DNA of 14,254 nucleotides. It comes from Propionibacteriaceae bacterium. Lineage in GTDB: Bacteria; Actinomycetota; Actinomycetes; Propionibacteriales; Propionibacteriaceae. The translations under genes were made by a program, and so were the position numbers. Below are positions 6,540 to 12,988 of this stretch, in pieces (the stretch's first letter is position 1; every line of letters starts with the position of its first letter). The stretch spans positions 1-14,254 of the forward strand of contig JAKDIK010000029.1 in the NCBI GenBank assembly GCA_030450535.1, written 5' to 3'. The notes beneath the pieces are model-generated. The model made no database searches and was not told the DNA's origin. It was given only the letters and a program-made list of their open reading frames with translations.

Positions 6540-6977
6540 TCAGCCCACCGGCTGGTAGTCCTCGGGGGCGTCGCCGAAGGTGAAACCGCGGCCGCTGATC
6601 GTCGCCACCTCGAGGCGCACGTAGTGGGTCTTCACCGTGCCCACCCACGACCGCAGCGGCAACGAGTCCGCCCGGGCGAGCTCGTCGGCGTCCTCCAACA
6701 CCCGCAGCGACCCGCGCGCGATGACGCTGACGCCGGTGAGGTTGTCCCAGCGGTCCACCTCCAGTGCCGCCACGCCGCCGAGCGTCGCTGCGAGCAACTT
6801 GCTGCCCTCGGCGGTGCGGAACAGCAGGCCGCGGCCGTCCACGACGAAGTTCAGTGGGAAGATCTCCGGCTCGCCGCCCAGGCTGACGGCGAGGCGTCCG
6901 AGCTCGTGGGATTCCAGTTCGGCCCATGCTGCGTCCTCGTCGAGCAGCGTGACCGGTCCATTCCGAGGGGGCGTCAT
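6540..6977 (-). CDS. Pyridoxamine 5'-phosphate oxidase (PPOX) fold protein
   Basis: A 145-residue protein of the split-barrel flavin/F420-binding superfamily (pyridoxamine 5'-phosphate oxidase-related). Typical features are an N-terminal helix AWAELESHELGRLAVS, where the E-x-G-R-L-A segment is characteristic, then EIFPLNFVVDGRGLLFRTAEGSKLLA, in which the RTAEGSKL part contacts the cofactor phosphate in relatives, then VALEVDRWDNLTGVSVIARGSLRVLEDADE, and a C-terminal VRLEVATISGRGFTFG. Its length fits the short actinobacterial members that bind FMN or F420 or only haem; which cofactor is used here cannot be told. The ATG at 6977 has no evident ribosome-binding site; CACGAT lies 6 nt upstream and may be a weak -10 box. 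It diverges from rsmD and converges on recG. Confidence 0.88.
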   Translation of the reverse strand: MTPPRNGPVTLLDEDAAWAELESHELGRLAVSLGGEPEIFPLNFVVDGRGLLFRTAEGSKLLAATLGGVAALEVDRWDNLTGVSVIARGSLRVLEDADELARADSLPLRSWVGTVKTHYVRLEVATISGRGFTFGDAPEDYQPVG

Positions 6978-7015
6978 GCACCCATCGTGCCTTGACCAGG
7001 GCTACCCTGCCTAGG

Positions 7016-7597
7016 GTGAGCCGGATCATCGCCGGCCGGGCGGGCGGCCGCAGGCTCGCCACCCCGGCCCACGCCCGCACCCGACCGACGTCCGATCGGG
7101 TGCGCGAATCGGCCTTCAACCTCATCGCCGACTGGGCCGGCACCGCCGGCGAACCGGTGGACTCCATGCTCGACCGGTTCAGCTTCCTCGACCTCTACGC
7201 CGGGACGGCCGCCGTGGCCCTCGAGGCCGCCTCCCGCGGCGCCGGACCCGTCGTCGCCGTCGAGCGCGACAAGGCCACAGCGCAGTTGGCCCGCGGCAAC
7301 GCGCGCGCGACCGGGTTGGAGGTCGCAGTGGTGGCCGCTTCCGTCGACGCCTACCTCGCCGGGGAACCGCGCCCCTTCGACGTCGTCTGGTTCGACCCGC
7401 CCTACGACGTGGCCAACGACGCCCTGTCTCCGCAGATCACGCGGCTCATGGAGGGTTGGCTCGCCGGGGACGGCCTCGTGATCGTCGAACGCTCCAGCCG
7501 CGACGAGCCGTTCGCGTGGCCGGACGCCCTCGGGCACCGCTGGCATCGACGCTACGGTGAGACGACCCTGTACCTCGCCACGAAGGAGGACGCATGA
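7016..7597 (+). CDS. rsmD: 16S rRNA (guanine(966)-N(2))-methyltransferase RsmD
   Basis: RsmD methylates N2 of G966 (E. coli numbering) of 16S rRNA in the 30S subunit, using S-adenosylmethionine. The 193-residue protein starts with the family's SRIIAGRAGGRRL and TRPTSDRVRESAFNLI. The SAM-binding motif I DLYAGT lies at 59-64 (usually DLFAGSG; here the third position is A), and the catalytic DPPY motif is at 127-130. The start is GTG at 7016, because homologues begin at this point; an in-frame TTG at 6992 would add 8 residues of no family likeness. The stop overlaps the coaD start by 4 nt (ATGA), giving the classic rsmD-coaD pair with translational coupling. The inverted repeat ACCCT-GCCT-AGGGT (7004-7017) covers the start and may be part of the divergent promoter. 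Confidence 0.95.
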   Translation: MSRIIAGRAGGRRLATPAHARTRPTSDRVRESAFNLIADWAGTAGEPVDSMLDRFSFLDLYAGTAAVALEAASRGAGPVVAVERDKATAQLARGNARATGLEVAVVAASVDAYLAGEPRPFDVVWFDPPYDVANDALSPQITRLMEGWLAGDGLVIVERSSRDEPFAWPDALGHRWHRRYGETTLYLATKEDA

Positions 7598-8070
7598 GGG
7601 CCATCTGCCCCGGCTCGTTCGATCCCGCCACCCACGGACACCTCGACATCATCACGCGCACGGCGAGCCTCTTTGACGACGTGGTCGTGGCGGTCGGCCG
7701 CAACAGCGCGAAGAACTACCTCTTCGATCCCGACGAGCGAGTCGCCATCCTCACCGAGGCGACCGCGGGGCTGGTGAACGTGACCGTCAAGCCTCTGGAC
7801 GGCCTCCTCGTCGACTTCTGCCGCGACGAGGGTGTCGACGTCATCGTCAAGGGTCTGCGATTCGCCACCGATTTCGAGTTCGAGCTGCAGATGTCCCAGA
7901 TGAACCACGCCATGTCGGGCATCGAGACGATCTGCCTGCCCACCTCGTCGGCGGTCGCCCACATCAGCTCCACGATGGTCCGCGAGATCGCCCGGCTGGG
8001 CGGCGACGTGGCGCAGTTCGTGCCCGAGGGCGTCCACGAGCGCATCCGCGCCAAGGTGGCCCGGGGCTGA
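7594..8070 (+). CDS. coaD: Phosphopantetheine adenylyltransferase
   Basis: CoaD transfers AMP from ATP to 4'-phosphopantetheine, giving dephospho-CoA, the penultimate step of coenzyme A synthesis. The 158-residue length is normal. The nucleotidyltransferase signature GSFDPATHGHLDII is at 7-20, including the TxGH ATP-binding motif (T14-H15-G16-H17, with H in place of the usual N). Later come VDVIVKGLRFATDFEFELQMSQMN, the region binding the pantetheine arm, and the second signature ISSTMVREIARLGGDV near the C terminus. It is coupled to rsmD by an ATGA overlap and is followed by a hairpin and a fresh promoter, so rsmD-coaD is probably a two-gene operon. Confidence 0.97.
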   Translation: MRAICPGSFDPATHGHLDIITRTASLFDDVVVAVGRNSAKNYLFDPDERVAILTEATAGLVNVTVKPLDGLLVDFCRDEGVDVIVKGLRFATDFEFELQMSQMNHAMSGIETICLPTSSAVAHISSTMVREIARLGGDVAQFVPEGVHERIRAKVARG

Positions 8071-8084
8071 GGCTCCACCTCCTC

Positions 8085-8110
8085 CGGGTGCTCGCGGCGA
8101 GCCGCACCCG
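8085..8110 (+). terminator. Possible terminator hairpin after coaD
   Basis: The 26-nt stretch folds as an outer stem CGGGTG/CACCCG and an inner stem CTCG/CGAG around the loop CGG, with a 3-nt bulge on the 3' side. It starts 15 nt after the coaD stop. There is no T-run, so factor-independent termination is only plausible. Confidence 0.45.
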
Positions 8111-8124
8111 CCTGTCGTCGCCGT

Positions 8125-8154
8125 TTGGACGCCACCCGTCCGGACCGGTAGGCT
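8125..8154 (+). promoter_or_regulatory. Promoter of the DUF177-rpmF-rnc-mutM operon
   Basis: A -35-like TTGGAC (8125-8130) and a -10 TAGGCT (8149-8154) are separated by 18 nt, a good sigma-70-type arrangement. Transcription would start near 8161, leaving a leader of about 40 nt with AAGGAG at 8189-8194 before the ATG at 8202. It is the best conventional promoter in the window. Confidence 0.6.
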
Positions 8155-8201
8155 TGTCCTTCGGTTATGACGCTGTCGTGCCCAGGTGAAGGAGTTCTCC
8201 C

Positions 8202-8747
8202 ATGACTCGCTCCATCGACCCGCGTTCCCCGCTCGTCTTCGACATTCACGAATTCGGGCATCGCGCGGGCTCGGTCAAGGAGATTGCGCAGGGGGTTCCG
8301 GCTCCCGAGGGCATAGGCAACGACGTGATCTCAGTACCGGCCTCATCGCCCGTCGAACTGGAGCTGACGCTCGAGGGAGTGGGGGACGGGGTCCTGGCCA
8401 ACGGAACCGCCGGCGTCCGGCTGCGCGGGGAGTGTGCTCGGTGCCTGACCGAGATCGAGGCTTCGGCCGAGGTCGACCTGCAGGAACTGTTCCTCTTCCC
8501 GGGCGTGGATCCCGACGATCACGAGGCCAGCCGCGTCGAGGGCGAGATGATCGACCTCGAGCCGCTGCTGCGGGACGCGGTGGTACTGGAGCTGCCGTTC
8601 ATCCCGGTGTGTCGGGAGGATTGCTCCGGGTTGTGCCCCGTCTGCGGGGCGAACCTGAACGACGATCCCGACCACGGCCATGAGGAGCCCGTCGATCCCC
8701 GATGGGCGAGCCTGGCCGGCTGGGCCGACGGCGACCAGAACGCATGA
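8202..8747 (+). CDS. DUF177 (YceD) family protein, linked to 23S rRNA accumulation
   Basis: A 181-residue DUF177/YceD protein. Family members are encoded next to rpmF across bacteria and in E. coli and plants are needed for normal 23S rRNA accumulation; the biochemical role is not settled. Visible features are the N-terminal FDIHEFGHRAGSVKEI, the core GTAGVRLRGECARCLTEIEASAEVDLQELFLF with a CxxC pair (C78, C81), and the late cluster CREDCSGLCPVCGANLN (C137, C141, C145, C148), which with the first pair could bind one or two zinc ions. The C-terminal DPRWASLAGW is typical of the family. The ATG has AAGGAG (8189-8194) upstream. It is 33 nt ahead of rpmF and heads the operon. Confidence 0.93.
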   Translation: MTRSIDPRSPLVFDIHEFGHRAGSVKEIAQGVPAPEGIGNDVISVPASSPVELELTLEGVGDGVLANGTAGVRLRGECARCLTEIEASAEVDLQELFLFPGVDPDDHEASRVEGEMIDLEPLLRDAVVLELPFIPVCREDCSGLCPVCGANLNDDPDHGHEEPVDPRWASLAGWADGDQNA

Positions 8748-8780
8748 GGGGCTCCCGCCCCACGATCCGAGGAGTTTGAC

Positions 8781-8972
8781 GTGGCTGTTCCCAAGCGGAA
8801 GATGTCCCGCAGCAACACGCGTGCGCGTCGCGCGCAGTGGAAGACGCAGGCGCCCACGCTGGTGACCTGCGCCAACGCCGCCTGCCGCGCGAAGCACCTG
8901 CCCCACACCGCGTGCCCGAGCTGTGGCCAGTACGGGCCGCGCAGCGCCCGCCGGCAGGTCGTCGAGCCGTGA
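8781..8972 (+). CDS. rpmF: 50S ribosomal protein L32
   Basis: L32 is a small zinc-ribbon protein of the large ribosomal subunit. The 63-residue sequence opens with the invariant AVPKRKMSRSNTRARRAQWK and has the ribbon TCANAACRAKHLPHTACPSCGQYGPR. Four cysteines are present (C30, C35, C45, C48), but the first pair is spaced CX4C rather than the usual CX2C. The start is GTG at 8781, after GAGGAG-like purines (about 8769-8774). Its TGA overlaps the GTG of rnc by 4 nt (GTGA), so the two are probably translationally coupled. The position between DUF177 and rnc is the standard one. Confidence 0.96.
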   Translation: MAVPKRKMSRSNTRARRAQWKTQAPTLVTCANAACRAKHLPHTACPSCGQYGPRSARRQVVEP

Positions 8973-9697
8973 CCGACGCGGCACAGGGCCGCGTGCTGGA
9001 GACCATCACCGAGCTGGGGATCGATATCGATCCCCAGCTCTTCCAGCTTGCCGTGACGCACCGTTCCTGGGCCTACGAGCACGGGGGCACCCCCCACAAT
9101 GAGCGGCTGGAGTTCCTGGGCGACGCCGTGCTGGGCGTCGTCGTGACCGAACACCTCTACCGGCTGTACCCCGAGGACGCCGAGGGAGTCCTCGCCAAGA
9201 AGCGGGCAGCCGTCGTCAACACCTACGCGCTGGCCGACGTGGCCCGCGGACTGCACCTGGGTGAGTACCTGCGGCTCGGCAAGGGCGAAACCTCCACCGG
9301 CGGCGACGACAAGGACTCGATCCTCGCCGACGCCACGGAGGCCGTCATCGCCGCCGTGTTCCTCTCTGCAGGACGCGACGGCGCCGAGCGCTTCGTGCGC
9401 CACATCATGGATCCGTTGGTCGCCAGGGCGACCGCCGCCGGCGTCACCATGGACTGGAAGACCGCCCTTCAGGAGCTGTGCGCCGAGCAGGGCCTGCCGG
9501 TGCCGCGCTATTCCCACACCGCCACCGGTCCCGACCACGACAAGCGGTTCGAGGCCGTCGCCATCGTCGGCGACTCGACCTTCCCGCCCTCGTCCGCCCG
9601 CTCCAAGAAGCAGGCCGAGCAGGGTGCGGCCGAGCAGGCCCACGCCGCCCTGACGGCCGCCTTCACGGTGACCGGGGCCGCCGCCGACCCCGCCTGA
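8969..9697 (+). CDS. rnc: Ribonuclease III
   Basis: RNase III cuts double-stranded RNA, matures rRNA precursors and controls some mRNAs. The 242-residue protein has the catalytic signature NERLEFLGDAVL (E48 and D52) and the second acidic pair D121/E124 in ILADATEAVIAAVFL, so all four metal-binding residues are present. A double-stranded-RNA-binding domain follows from about residue 163 (MDWKTALQELCAEQG to the KKQAEQGAAEQAHAAL helix). The start is GTG at 8969, overlapping the rpmF stop; the frame is open further upstream through rpmF, but that has no likeness to RNase III. Codons 15-24 form a perfect 30-bp palindrome, noted separately. mutM follows after 7 nt. In actinobacteria RNase III (AbsB in Streptomyces) regulates its own transcript. 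Confidence 0.97.
   Translation: MTDAAQGRVLETITELGIDIDPQLFQLAVTHRSWAYEHGGTPHNERLEFLGDAVLGVVVTEHLYRLYPEDAEGVLAKKRAAVVNTYALADVARGLHLGEYLRLGKGETSTGGDDKDSILADATEAVIAAVFLSAGRDGAERFVRHIMDPLVARATAAGVTMDWKTALQELCAEQGLPVPRYSHTATGPDHDKRFEAVAIVGDSTFPPSSARSKKQAEQGAAEQAHAALTAAFTVTGAAADPA
9011..9040. repeat. Perfect 30-bp palindrome inside the 5' part of rnc
   Basis: GAGCTGGGGATCGAT (9011-9025) is immediately followed by its exact reverse complement (9026-9040) with no spacer. In RNA it would fold as a 13-bp stem closed by an AUAU tetraloop; in DNA it could extrude a cruciform. It covers codons E15-L24 (ELGIDIDPQL), 42 nt after the start codon of the enzyme that cuts such stems. Confidence 0.95.
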
Positions 9698-9704
9698 GCC
9701 CGCG

Positions 9705-10565
9705 ATGCCGGAGCTGCCCGAGGTCGAAACCGTCCGGGCCGGGCTGGCGCCGGTCCTCACCGGACGCCGGATCGACGCCGTTCGTGTCCTGCATCCCCGC
9801 CCCGTCCGGCGGCATGTCGCGGGCCCGGACGCCTTCGCGTCCGCCCTTGTCGGCCGCACCTTCGCCGCACCGAGAAGGCGCGGCAAGTACCTGTGGCTTC
9901 CGCTCACCGACGGCGACGCCGTGCTGGCCCACCTCGGCATGAGCGGCCAGTTCCGCGTCGACGCGCCGGACGCCCCGCTCCAGCGCCACGCCCGCGTCCT
10001 GGTCGACCTGGGCGACGGCGTCCAGCTGCGCTTCGTCGATCAGCGCATGTTCGGCGGCCTGTCGATCTCGACCGGAGGAGCGGAGCTGCCGCCCGAGATC
10101 GCCCACATCGCCCGCGACCTGTTCGACCCGGAGCTCGACATGGACGCCCTCGTTGAGAGTGCGGCGTCCCGGCGCAGCCCCCTCAAGCGTGTCCTGCTCG
10201 ACCAGACCATCGTGAGCGGCATCGGCAACATCTACGCCGACGAGGCGCTCTGGCGCGCCAGAGAGCATGGTGAGACACCCGCGAACGATCTCACGCCGGA
10301 CGCCGTGCGCCGCGTCCTGCACGCCGCGCGGGACGTGATGGCGAACGCGCTCGTCCAGGGCGGCACCTCGTTTGATGCCCTGTACGTGAACGTCAATGGG
10401 GAGTCGGGCTATTTCGATCGGTCGCTGGCCGTCTACGGCCGCGCGGGGCAGCCGTGCCATCGGTGTGGGACTCCGATCAGCAGGGTCCCGTTCGCGAACC
10501 GATCGAGCCACTTCTGCCCTCAGTGTCAACGGAAGCCGAGGACGCGGCGTAACCCATCGCGATGA
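9705..10565 (+). CDS. mutM: Formamidopyrimidine-DNA glycosylase (Fpg)
   Basis: MutM removes oxidised purines such as 8-oxoguanine from DNA and cleaves the abasic site by beta,delta-elimination. The 286-residue protein begins MPELPEVETV, where P2 becomes the catalytic N-terminal proline and E3 assists. K61 in RRGKYL matches the conserved lysine K57 of E. coli. HLGMSGQF (76-83) and the helix-two-turn-helix region DQTIVSGIGNIYADEALW are present. The C-terminal zinc finger is intact: C251, C254, C271 and C274, with R266 in FANRSSHFCPQCQ contacting the lesion in relatives. The ATG is 7 nt after the rnc stop, so it is the last gene of the DUF177-rpmF-rnc-mutM operon. A basic tail (KPRTRRNPSR) follows the finger. 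Confidence 0.96.
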   Translation: MPELPEVETVRAGLAPVLTGRRIDAVRVLHPRPVRRHVAGPDAFASALVGRTFAAPRRRGKYLWLPLTDGDAVLAHLGMSGQFRVDAPDAPLQRHARVLVDLGDGVQLRFVDQRMFGGLSISTGGAELPPEIAHIARDLFDPELDMDALVESAASRRSPLKRVLLDQTIVSGIGNIYADEALWRAREHGETPANDLTPDAVRRVLHAARDVMANALVQGGTSFDALYVNVNGESGYFDRSLAVYGRAGQPCHRCGTPISRVPFANRSSHFCPQCQRKPRTRRNPSR

Positions 10566-10638
10566 CGTCGGTGATCATGCCCACGGCTGCCACCGATGAA
10601 ATCGCTGGGCGCCGTGCTGCACCTCCGGCAACCCTAAC

Positions 10639-10684
10639 TATGGCGATCAGACTCGCCATATGCGCTAATTGTGCATGCTAGGCT
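10639..10684 (+). promoter_or_regulatory. hipBA promoter and candidate operator
   Basis: A perfect inverted repeat TATGGCGA-N6-TCGCCATA (10639-10660) lies directly upstream of a second, imperfect palindrome centred near 10669 (ATGCGCTAATTGTGCAT) and a TAGGCT -10 box (10679-10684). The first repeat covers the place of the -35. HipB-type repressors bind palindromes with TATCC...GGATA-like ends in E. coli, so autorepression through these sites is likely. The ribosome-binding site GGAAGGAG ends 6 nt before the ATG. Confidence 0.6.
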
Positions 10685-10708
10685 CGTCATCAAGGGAAGG
10701 AGTGCGCC

Positions 10709-10996
10709 ATGCGTGGATACCGCATCGACCGGGAGCTCACCGCGTTCGGCGAGCACGTGCATGGCTGGCGCATGGTGCTCGGGCTCACCGCACAGCAGGT
10801 GGCCGAGCGCGCCGGGATCACGCGTGACACCCTGCGCAGGATCGAGTCCGGGGATCCCGCCGTGGGCTTCGGGAACGTCGCGCAGGTGCTGCGGGCACTG
10901 GGCCTGCTGGACCGGGCCGTCGGGGCGGTCGATCCCCTCGAGAGCGACATCGGCCGACTTCGCGCCGGCAACCTGACGAAGAAGCGCGCGCGATGA
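10709..10996 (+). CDS. hipB: HipB-like antitoxin, XRE-family DNA-binding protein
   Basis: A 95-residue helix-turn-helix protein, the predicted antitoxin and autorepressor of the adjoining HipA kinase. The XRE/Cro-type HTH is clear at about 26-50: LTAQQVAERAGITRDTLRRIESGDP, followed by helices NVAQVLRALGLLDRAVGAVDPLESD, where the last part (VDPLESDIGRLR) is a common tail of HipB proteins next to HipA. The basic C terminus (NLTKKRAR) may contact the toxin or DNA. The ATG at 10709 is preceded by GGGAAGGAG (10694-10702). The stop overlaps the hipA start by 4 nt (ATGA), the usual arrangement in which toxin translation is coupled to antitoxin. A palindromic operator lies upstream. Confidence 0.88.
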   Translation: MRGYRIDRELTAFGEHVHGWRMVLGLTAQQVAERAGITRDTLRRIESGDPAVGFGNVAQVLRALGLLDRAVGAVDPLESDIGRLRAGNLTKKRAR

Positions 10997-12234
10997 CCAC
11001 CGTCGAGGTCTTCTCGGACAGCGCCGGACAGCCGGTCCTGGTCGGACAGGCGCACGTCACCAGGCTGCGCGGCCAGGTCTCGACCACGTTCCTCTATGCC
11101 CCGGGCTACCTGGCCGGCGACGGGACGAGCATCGACCCGGCGCTTCCGCTCGTCTCGGGTGCGCAGCACCAGGCGGGCCTCGTGCGGGCGTTCGCCGACA
11201 GCGCCCCGGACCGCTGGGGCCGCAACCTCATCGAGAAGGCCGAGCGCGCCCGTGCCCGCTCCGAGGGTCGCGCGCCCCGCCACCTGGACGACCTCGACTT
11301 CCTGCTCGGAGTCAGCGATGACGCCCGCCAGGGGTCCCTGCGCTATCGGATCGCTGGACAGCCGGCGTTCGTGGGCGAGCCGGCGCGCGTCCCGCAGCTG
11401 GTCTCGCTCCCTGAGCTGCTGCGCGCCGCGGACGAGCTCGCCACGAAGGTGGACCCCACCGCCGCCGTCAAGCAGTTGCTCGACACCGGCACGACCGGCC
11501 TGGGCGGCGCGCGGCCCAAGGCGTCCGTGCGCCTCGAGGACGGCGCGCTGGCCATCGCCAAGTTCCCGCACTCCGGCGACCGGTGGGACGTCATGGCCTG
11601 GGAGGCGACGGCGCTGGACCTGCTGGAGTCCGCGGGGATCAGGACGCCCGCGCGGCGGCTGATGAGGGTGGGGGAGCGAGCCGTCCTCGTCCTGCGACGG
11701 TTCGATCGGTCCGCGGAGGGGCACCGCATCGGCTACATCAGTGCGATGACGGCGCTGGGCGCATCCGACGGGGACCATCGCGACTACGTCGAGATCGCCG
11801 AGGCCGTCCGCGACCTCTCGCTCTCGCCCAGGGCCGATCACCGAGAACTCTTCGACCGCGTCGTCGCATCCGTCGTGCTGGGCAACATCGACGACCACCT
11901 CCGCAACCACGGCTTTCTTGCCGATCGCGGTTCATGGACGCTCAGCCCGGCCTTCGACGTGAACCCCAGCCCCGACCCGTGGCGGCCGCGCGCGACGTCG
12001 ATCATGGGGGCCGACGCGCTGCCCGACGAGGCGGAGGCGCTGCTGCCGCTGGCCGAGGAGTGCGGCCTGAGCGCCGAGCAGGCGGGCCAGCGGATCCGTC
12101 GCGTCGAAGGAGCGATGGCCGGTTGGCGCGATGCCGCGCACAGGAACCAGATCCGCGAGCAGGAGATCGCGATGATGGCCGAGTCGATCGACGTCCGTCT
12201 CGAAGCCGTGAGGGTCGCGACGAGCAGAGTTTGA
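10993..12234 (+). CDS. hipA: HipA-family serine/threonine kinase toxin
   Basis: HipA toxins phosphorylate cytosolic targets (glutamyl-tRNA synthetase in E. coli) and cause growth arrest and persistence. This 413-residue protein has the N-terminal HipA domain (about 1-110) and the kinase-like C-terminal domain. Visible motifs are the phosphate-binding/autophosphorylation loop TGTTGLGGARPKASV (165-179), the ATP lysine K190 in AIAKFP, E204 in AWEATALDLL, FDR at 237-239, the catalytic loop GNIDDHLRNHG (297-307) with D300 and N305 of the DxHxxN motif, and the metal-binding D322 in LSPAFDVNPSP. All key residues are intact, so it looks active. It overlaps hipB by ATGA. Its last codons and stop (ACG AGC AGA GTT TGA) form the first copy of a 16-bp tandem repeat. 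The target of this subfamily is unknown. Confidence 0.93.
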   Translation: MTTVEVFSDSAGQPVLVGQAHVTRLRGQVSTTFLYAPGYLAGDGTSIDPALPLVSGAQHQAGLVRAFADSAPDRWGRNLIEKAERARARSEGRAPRHLDDLDFLLGVSDDARQGSLRYRIAGQPAFVGEPARVPQLVSLPELLRAADELATKVDPTAAVKQLLDTGTTGLGGARPKASVRLEDGALAIAKFPHSGDRWDVMAWEATALDLLESAGIRTPARRLMRVGERAVLVLRRFDRSAEGHRIGYISAMTALGASDGDHRDYVEIAEAVRDLSLSPRADHRELFDRVVASVVLGNIDDHLRNHGFLADRGSWTLSPAFDVNPSPDPWRPRATSIMGADALPDEAEALLPLAEECGLSAEQAGQRIRRVEGAMAGWRDAAHRNQIREQEIAMMAESIDVRLEAVRVATSRV

Positions 12235-12282
12235 GACGAGCAGAGTTTGAGACGAGCAGAGTTTGAGACGAGCAGAGCCTGA
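12219..12282. repeat. Four tandem copies of a 16-bp repeat at the hipA stop
   Basis: The unit GACGAGCAGAGTTTGA is repeated exactly at 12219-12234, 12235-12250 and 12251-12266, and a fourth copy (12267-12282) differs at two bases (GACGAGCAGAGCCTGA). The first copy encodes the end of HipA and ends in its TGA. Because 16 is not a multiple of three, loss or gain of a unit downstream of the first would not alter HipA. There are no spacers, so this is not a CRISPR. Confidence 0.95.
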
Positions 12283-12321
12283 CCGGTTCAACGATGCGCG
12301 GGCCAGACTGCAGCAGTGATG

Positions 12322-12341
12322 CGTGGCCGAGTCGGGCCACG
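12322..12341 (+). terminator. Weak hairpin between hipA and gtrA
   Basis: CGTGGCC (12322-12328) pairs with GGCCACG (12335-12341) around GAGTCG. It lies about 90 nt after the hipA stop and before the gtrA promoter, and could end the hipBA transcript. There is no T-run. Apart from this hairpin and the gtrA promoter, I see nothing in 12283-12393. Confidence 0.35.
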
Positions 12342-12378
12342 TCGCCCCACGGCTTGGCAGTGCCACAGACCAGCCCGG

Positions 12379-12384
12379 TAGGAT
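12379..12384 (+). promoter_or_regulatory. -10 box of the gtrA-family gene
   Basis: TAGGAT at 12379-12384 is followed by 9 nt and the GTG at 12394, without a Shine-Dalgarno sequence, matching the leaderless pattern before recG. Confidence 0.5.
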
Positions 12385-12393
12385 CCCGTCTTC

Positions 12394-12963
12394 GTGAGCA
12401 CGTTGCGCGAGCTGTACGTCCGGCACGGCACGAGTCTGCGCGAATTCGTGAAGTTCGGGCTCATCGGCGGATCCGGCATCGCGGTCAACCTGATGGCCAT
12501 CGGCCTGGCCCACAACGTCTTCTTCCACGGCTTCGCACTGGGGGACGACTTCGCCGTCTGGAACATCCCCGGGACGCGTTGGAGCGTCCGCATGTACCAC
12601 CTCTACGCGATCTTCGCCTTCTTCGTCGCGAACGCCTACAACTTCGTCCTCAACCGCTACTGGACCTTCCGGGGCGACCGGCGCGCTCCGTTCTTCCACG
12701 AGTTCCTGCCCTTCATGACGGTCGGACTCGTCGCGCAGGGCGTGGGACTCATCATCCTGACGCTGTTGCGCAACCCGACGTCGCCGCTGTACCTGTCGGC
12801 TGCCTTCTTCACCGACACGGGGCCCATCTGGACCAAACGGCTCTATTGGGCGCAGCTCATTCAGGTGGTCCTGGTGATGCCGATCAACTTCCTCGTCAAC
12901 AAGCTGTGGACCTTCCGCATCATCCGTCGCCGCCATCACGCGCGCGTCGGTTCCCAGCCCTGA
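12394..12963 (+). CDS. GtrA-family membrane protein
   Basis: A 189-residue integral membrane protein of the GtrA family. Members are thought to flip undecaprenyl-phosphate-linked sugars across the membrane for cell-surface glycosylation, or to help anchor glycosyltransferases. Four membrane segments can be seen: about 20-42 (KFGLIGGSGIAVNLMAIGL, with the typical FxxxGxxxxxxN opening), 67-88, 104-125 and 150-170. The signature NRYWTFR at 87-93 is echoed by NKLWTFR at 169-175, showing the internal duplication of the family. The loop between segments 1 and 2 is long (about 43-66). The GTG start follows a TAGGAT box. It is not linked to a glycosyltransferase here; smc begins 25 nt downstream behind its own -10 box. 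Confidence 0.9.
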   Translation: MSTLRELYVRHGTSLREFVKFGLIGGSGIAVNLMAIGLAHNVFFHGFALGDDFAVWNIPGTRWSVRMYHLYAIFAFFVANAYNFVLNRYWTFRGDRRAPFFHEFLPFMTVGLVAQGVGLIILTLLRNPTSPLYLSAAFFTDTGPIWTKRLYWAQLIQVVLVMPINFLVNKLWTFRIIRRRHHARVGSQP

Positions 12964-12976
12964 CCCCCGGGCTCCC

Positions 12977-12982
12977 TAAGGT
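12977..12982 (+). promoter_or_regulatory. -10 box of smc (leaderless)
   Basis: TAAGGT at 12977-12982 is followed by 6 nt and the GTG at 12989, with no ribosome-binding site. It is the same box and spacing as before rnj. Confidence 0.5.
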
Positions 12983-12988
12983 GGCCGT

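Noticed and set aside
5662..7167. A 501-residue minus-strand frame spanning recG, the intergenic region and the PPOX gene
   Set aside because: It crosses two well-supported genes and a terminator, with Arg/Pro/Gly-rich shadow sequence.
12219..12282. CRISPR array
   Set aside because: The repeats are 16 bp, directly adjacent with no spacers, and there are no cas genes.
10566..12393. Insertion sequence or prophage fragment carrying hipBA
   Set aside because: I find no transposase, integrase, tRNA or matching repeats at the two ends.
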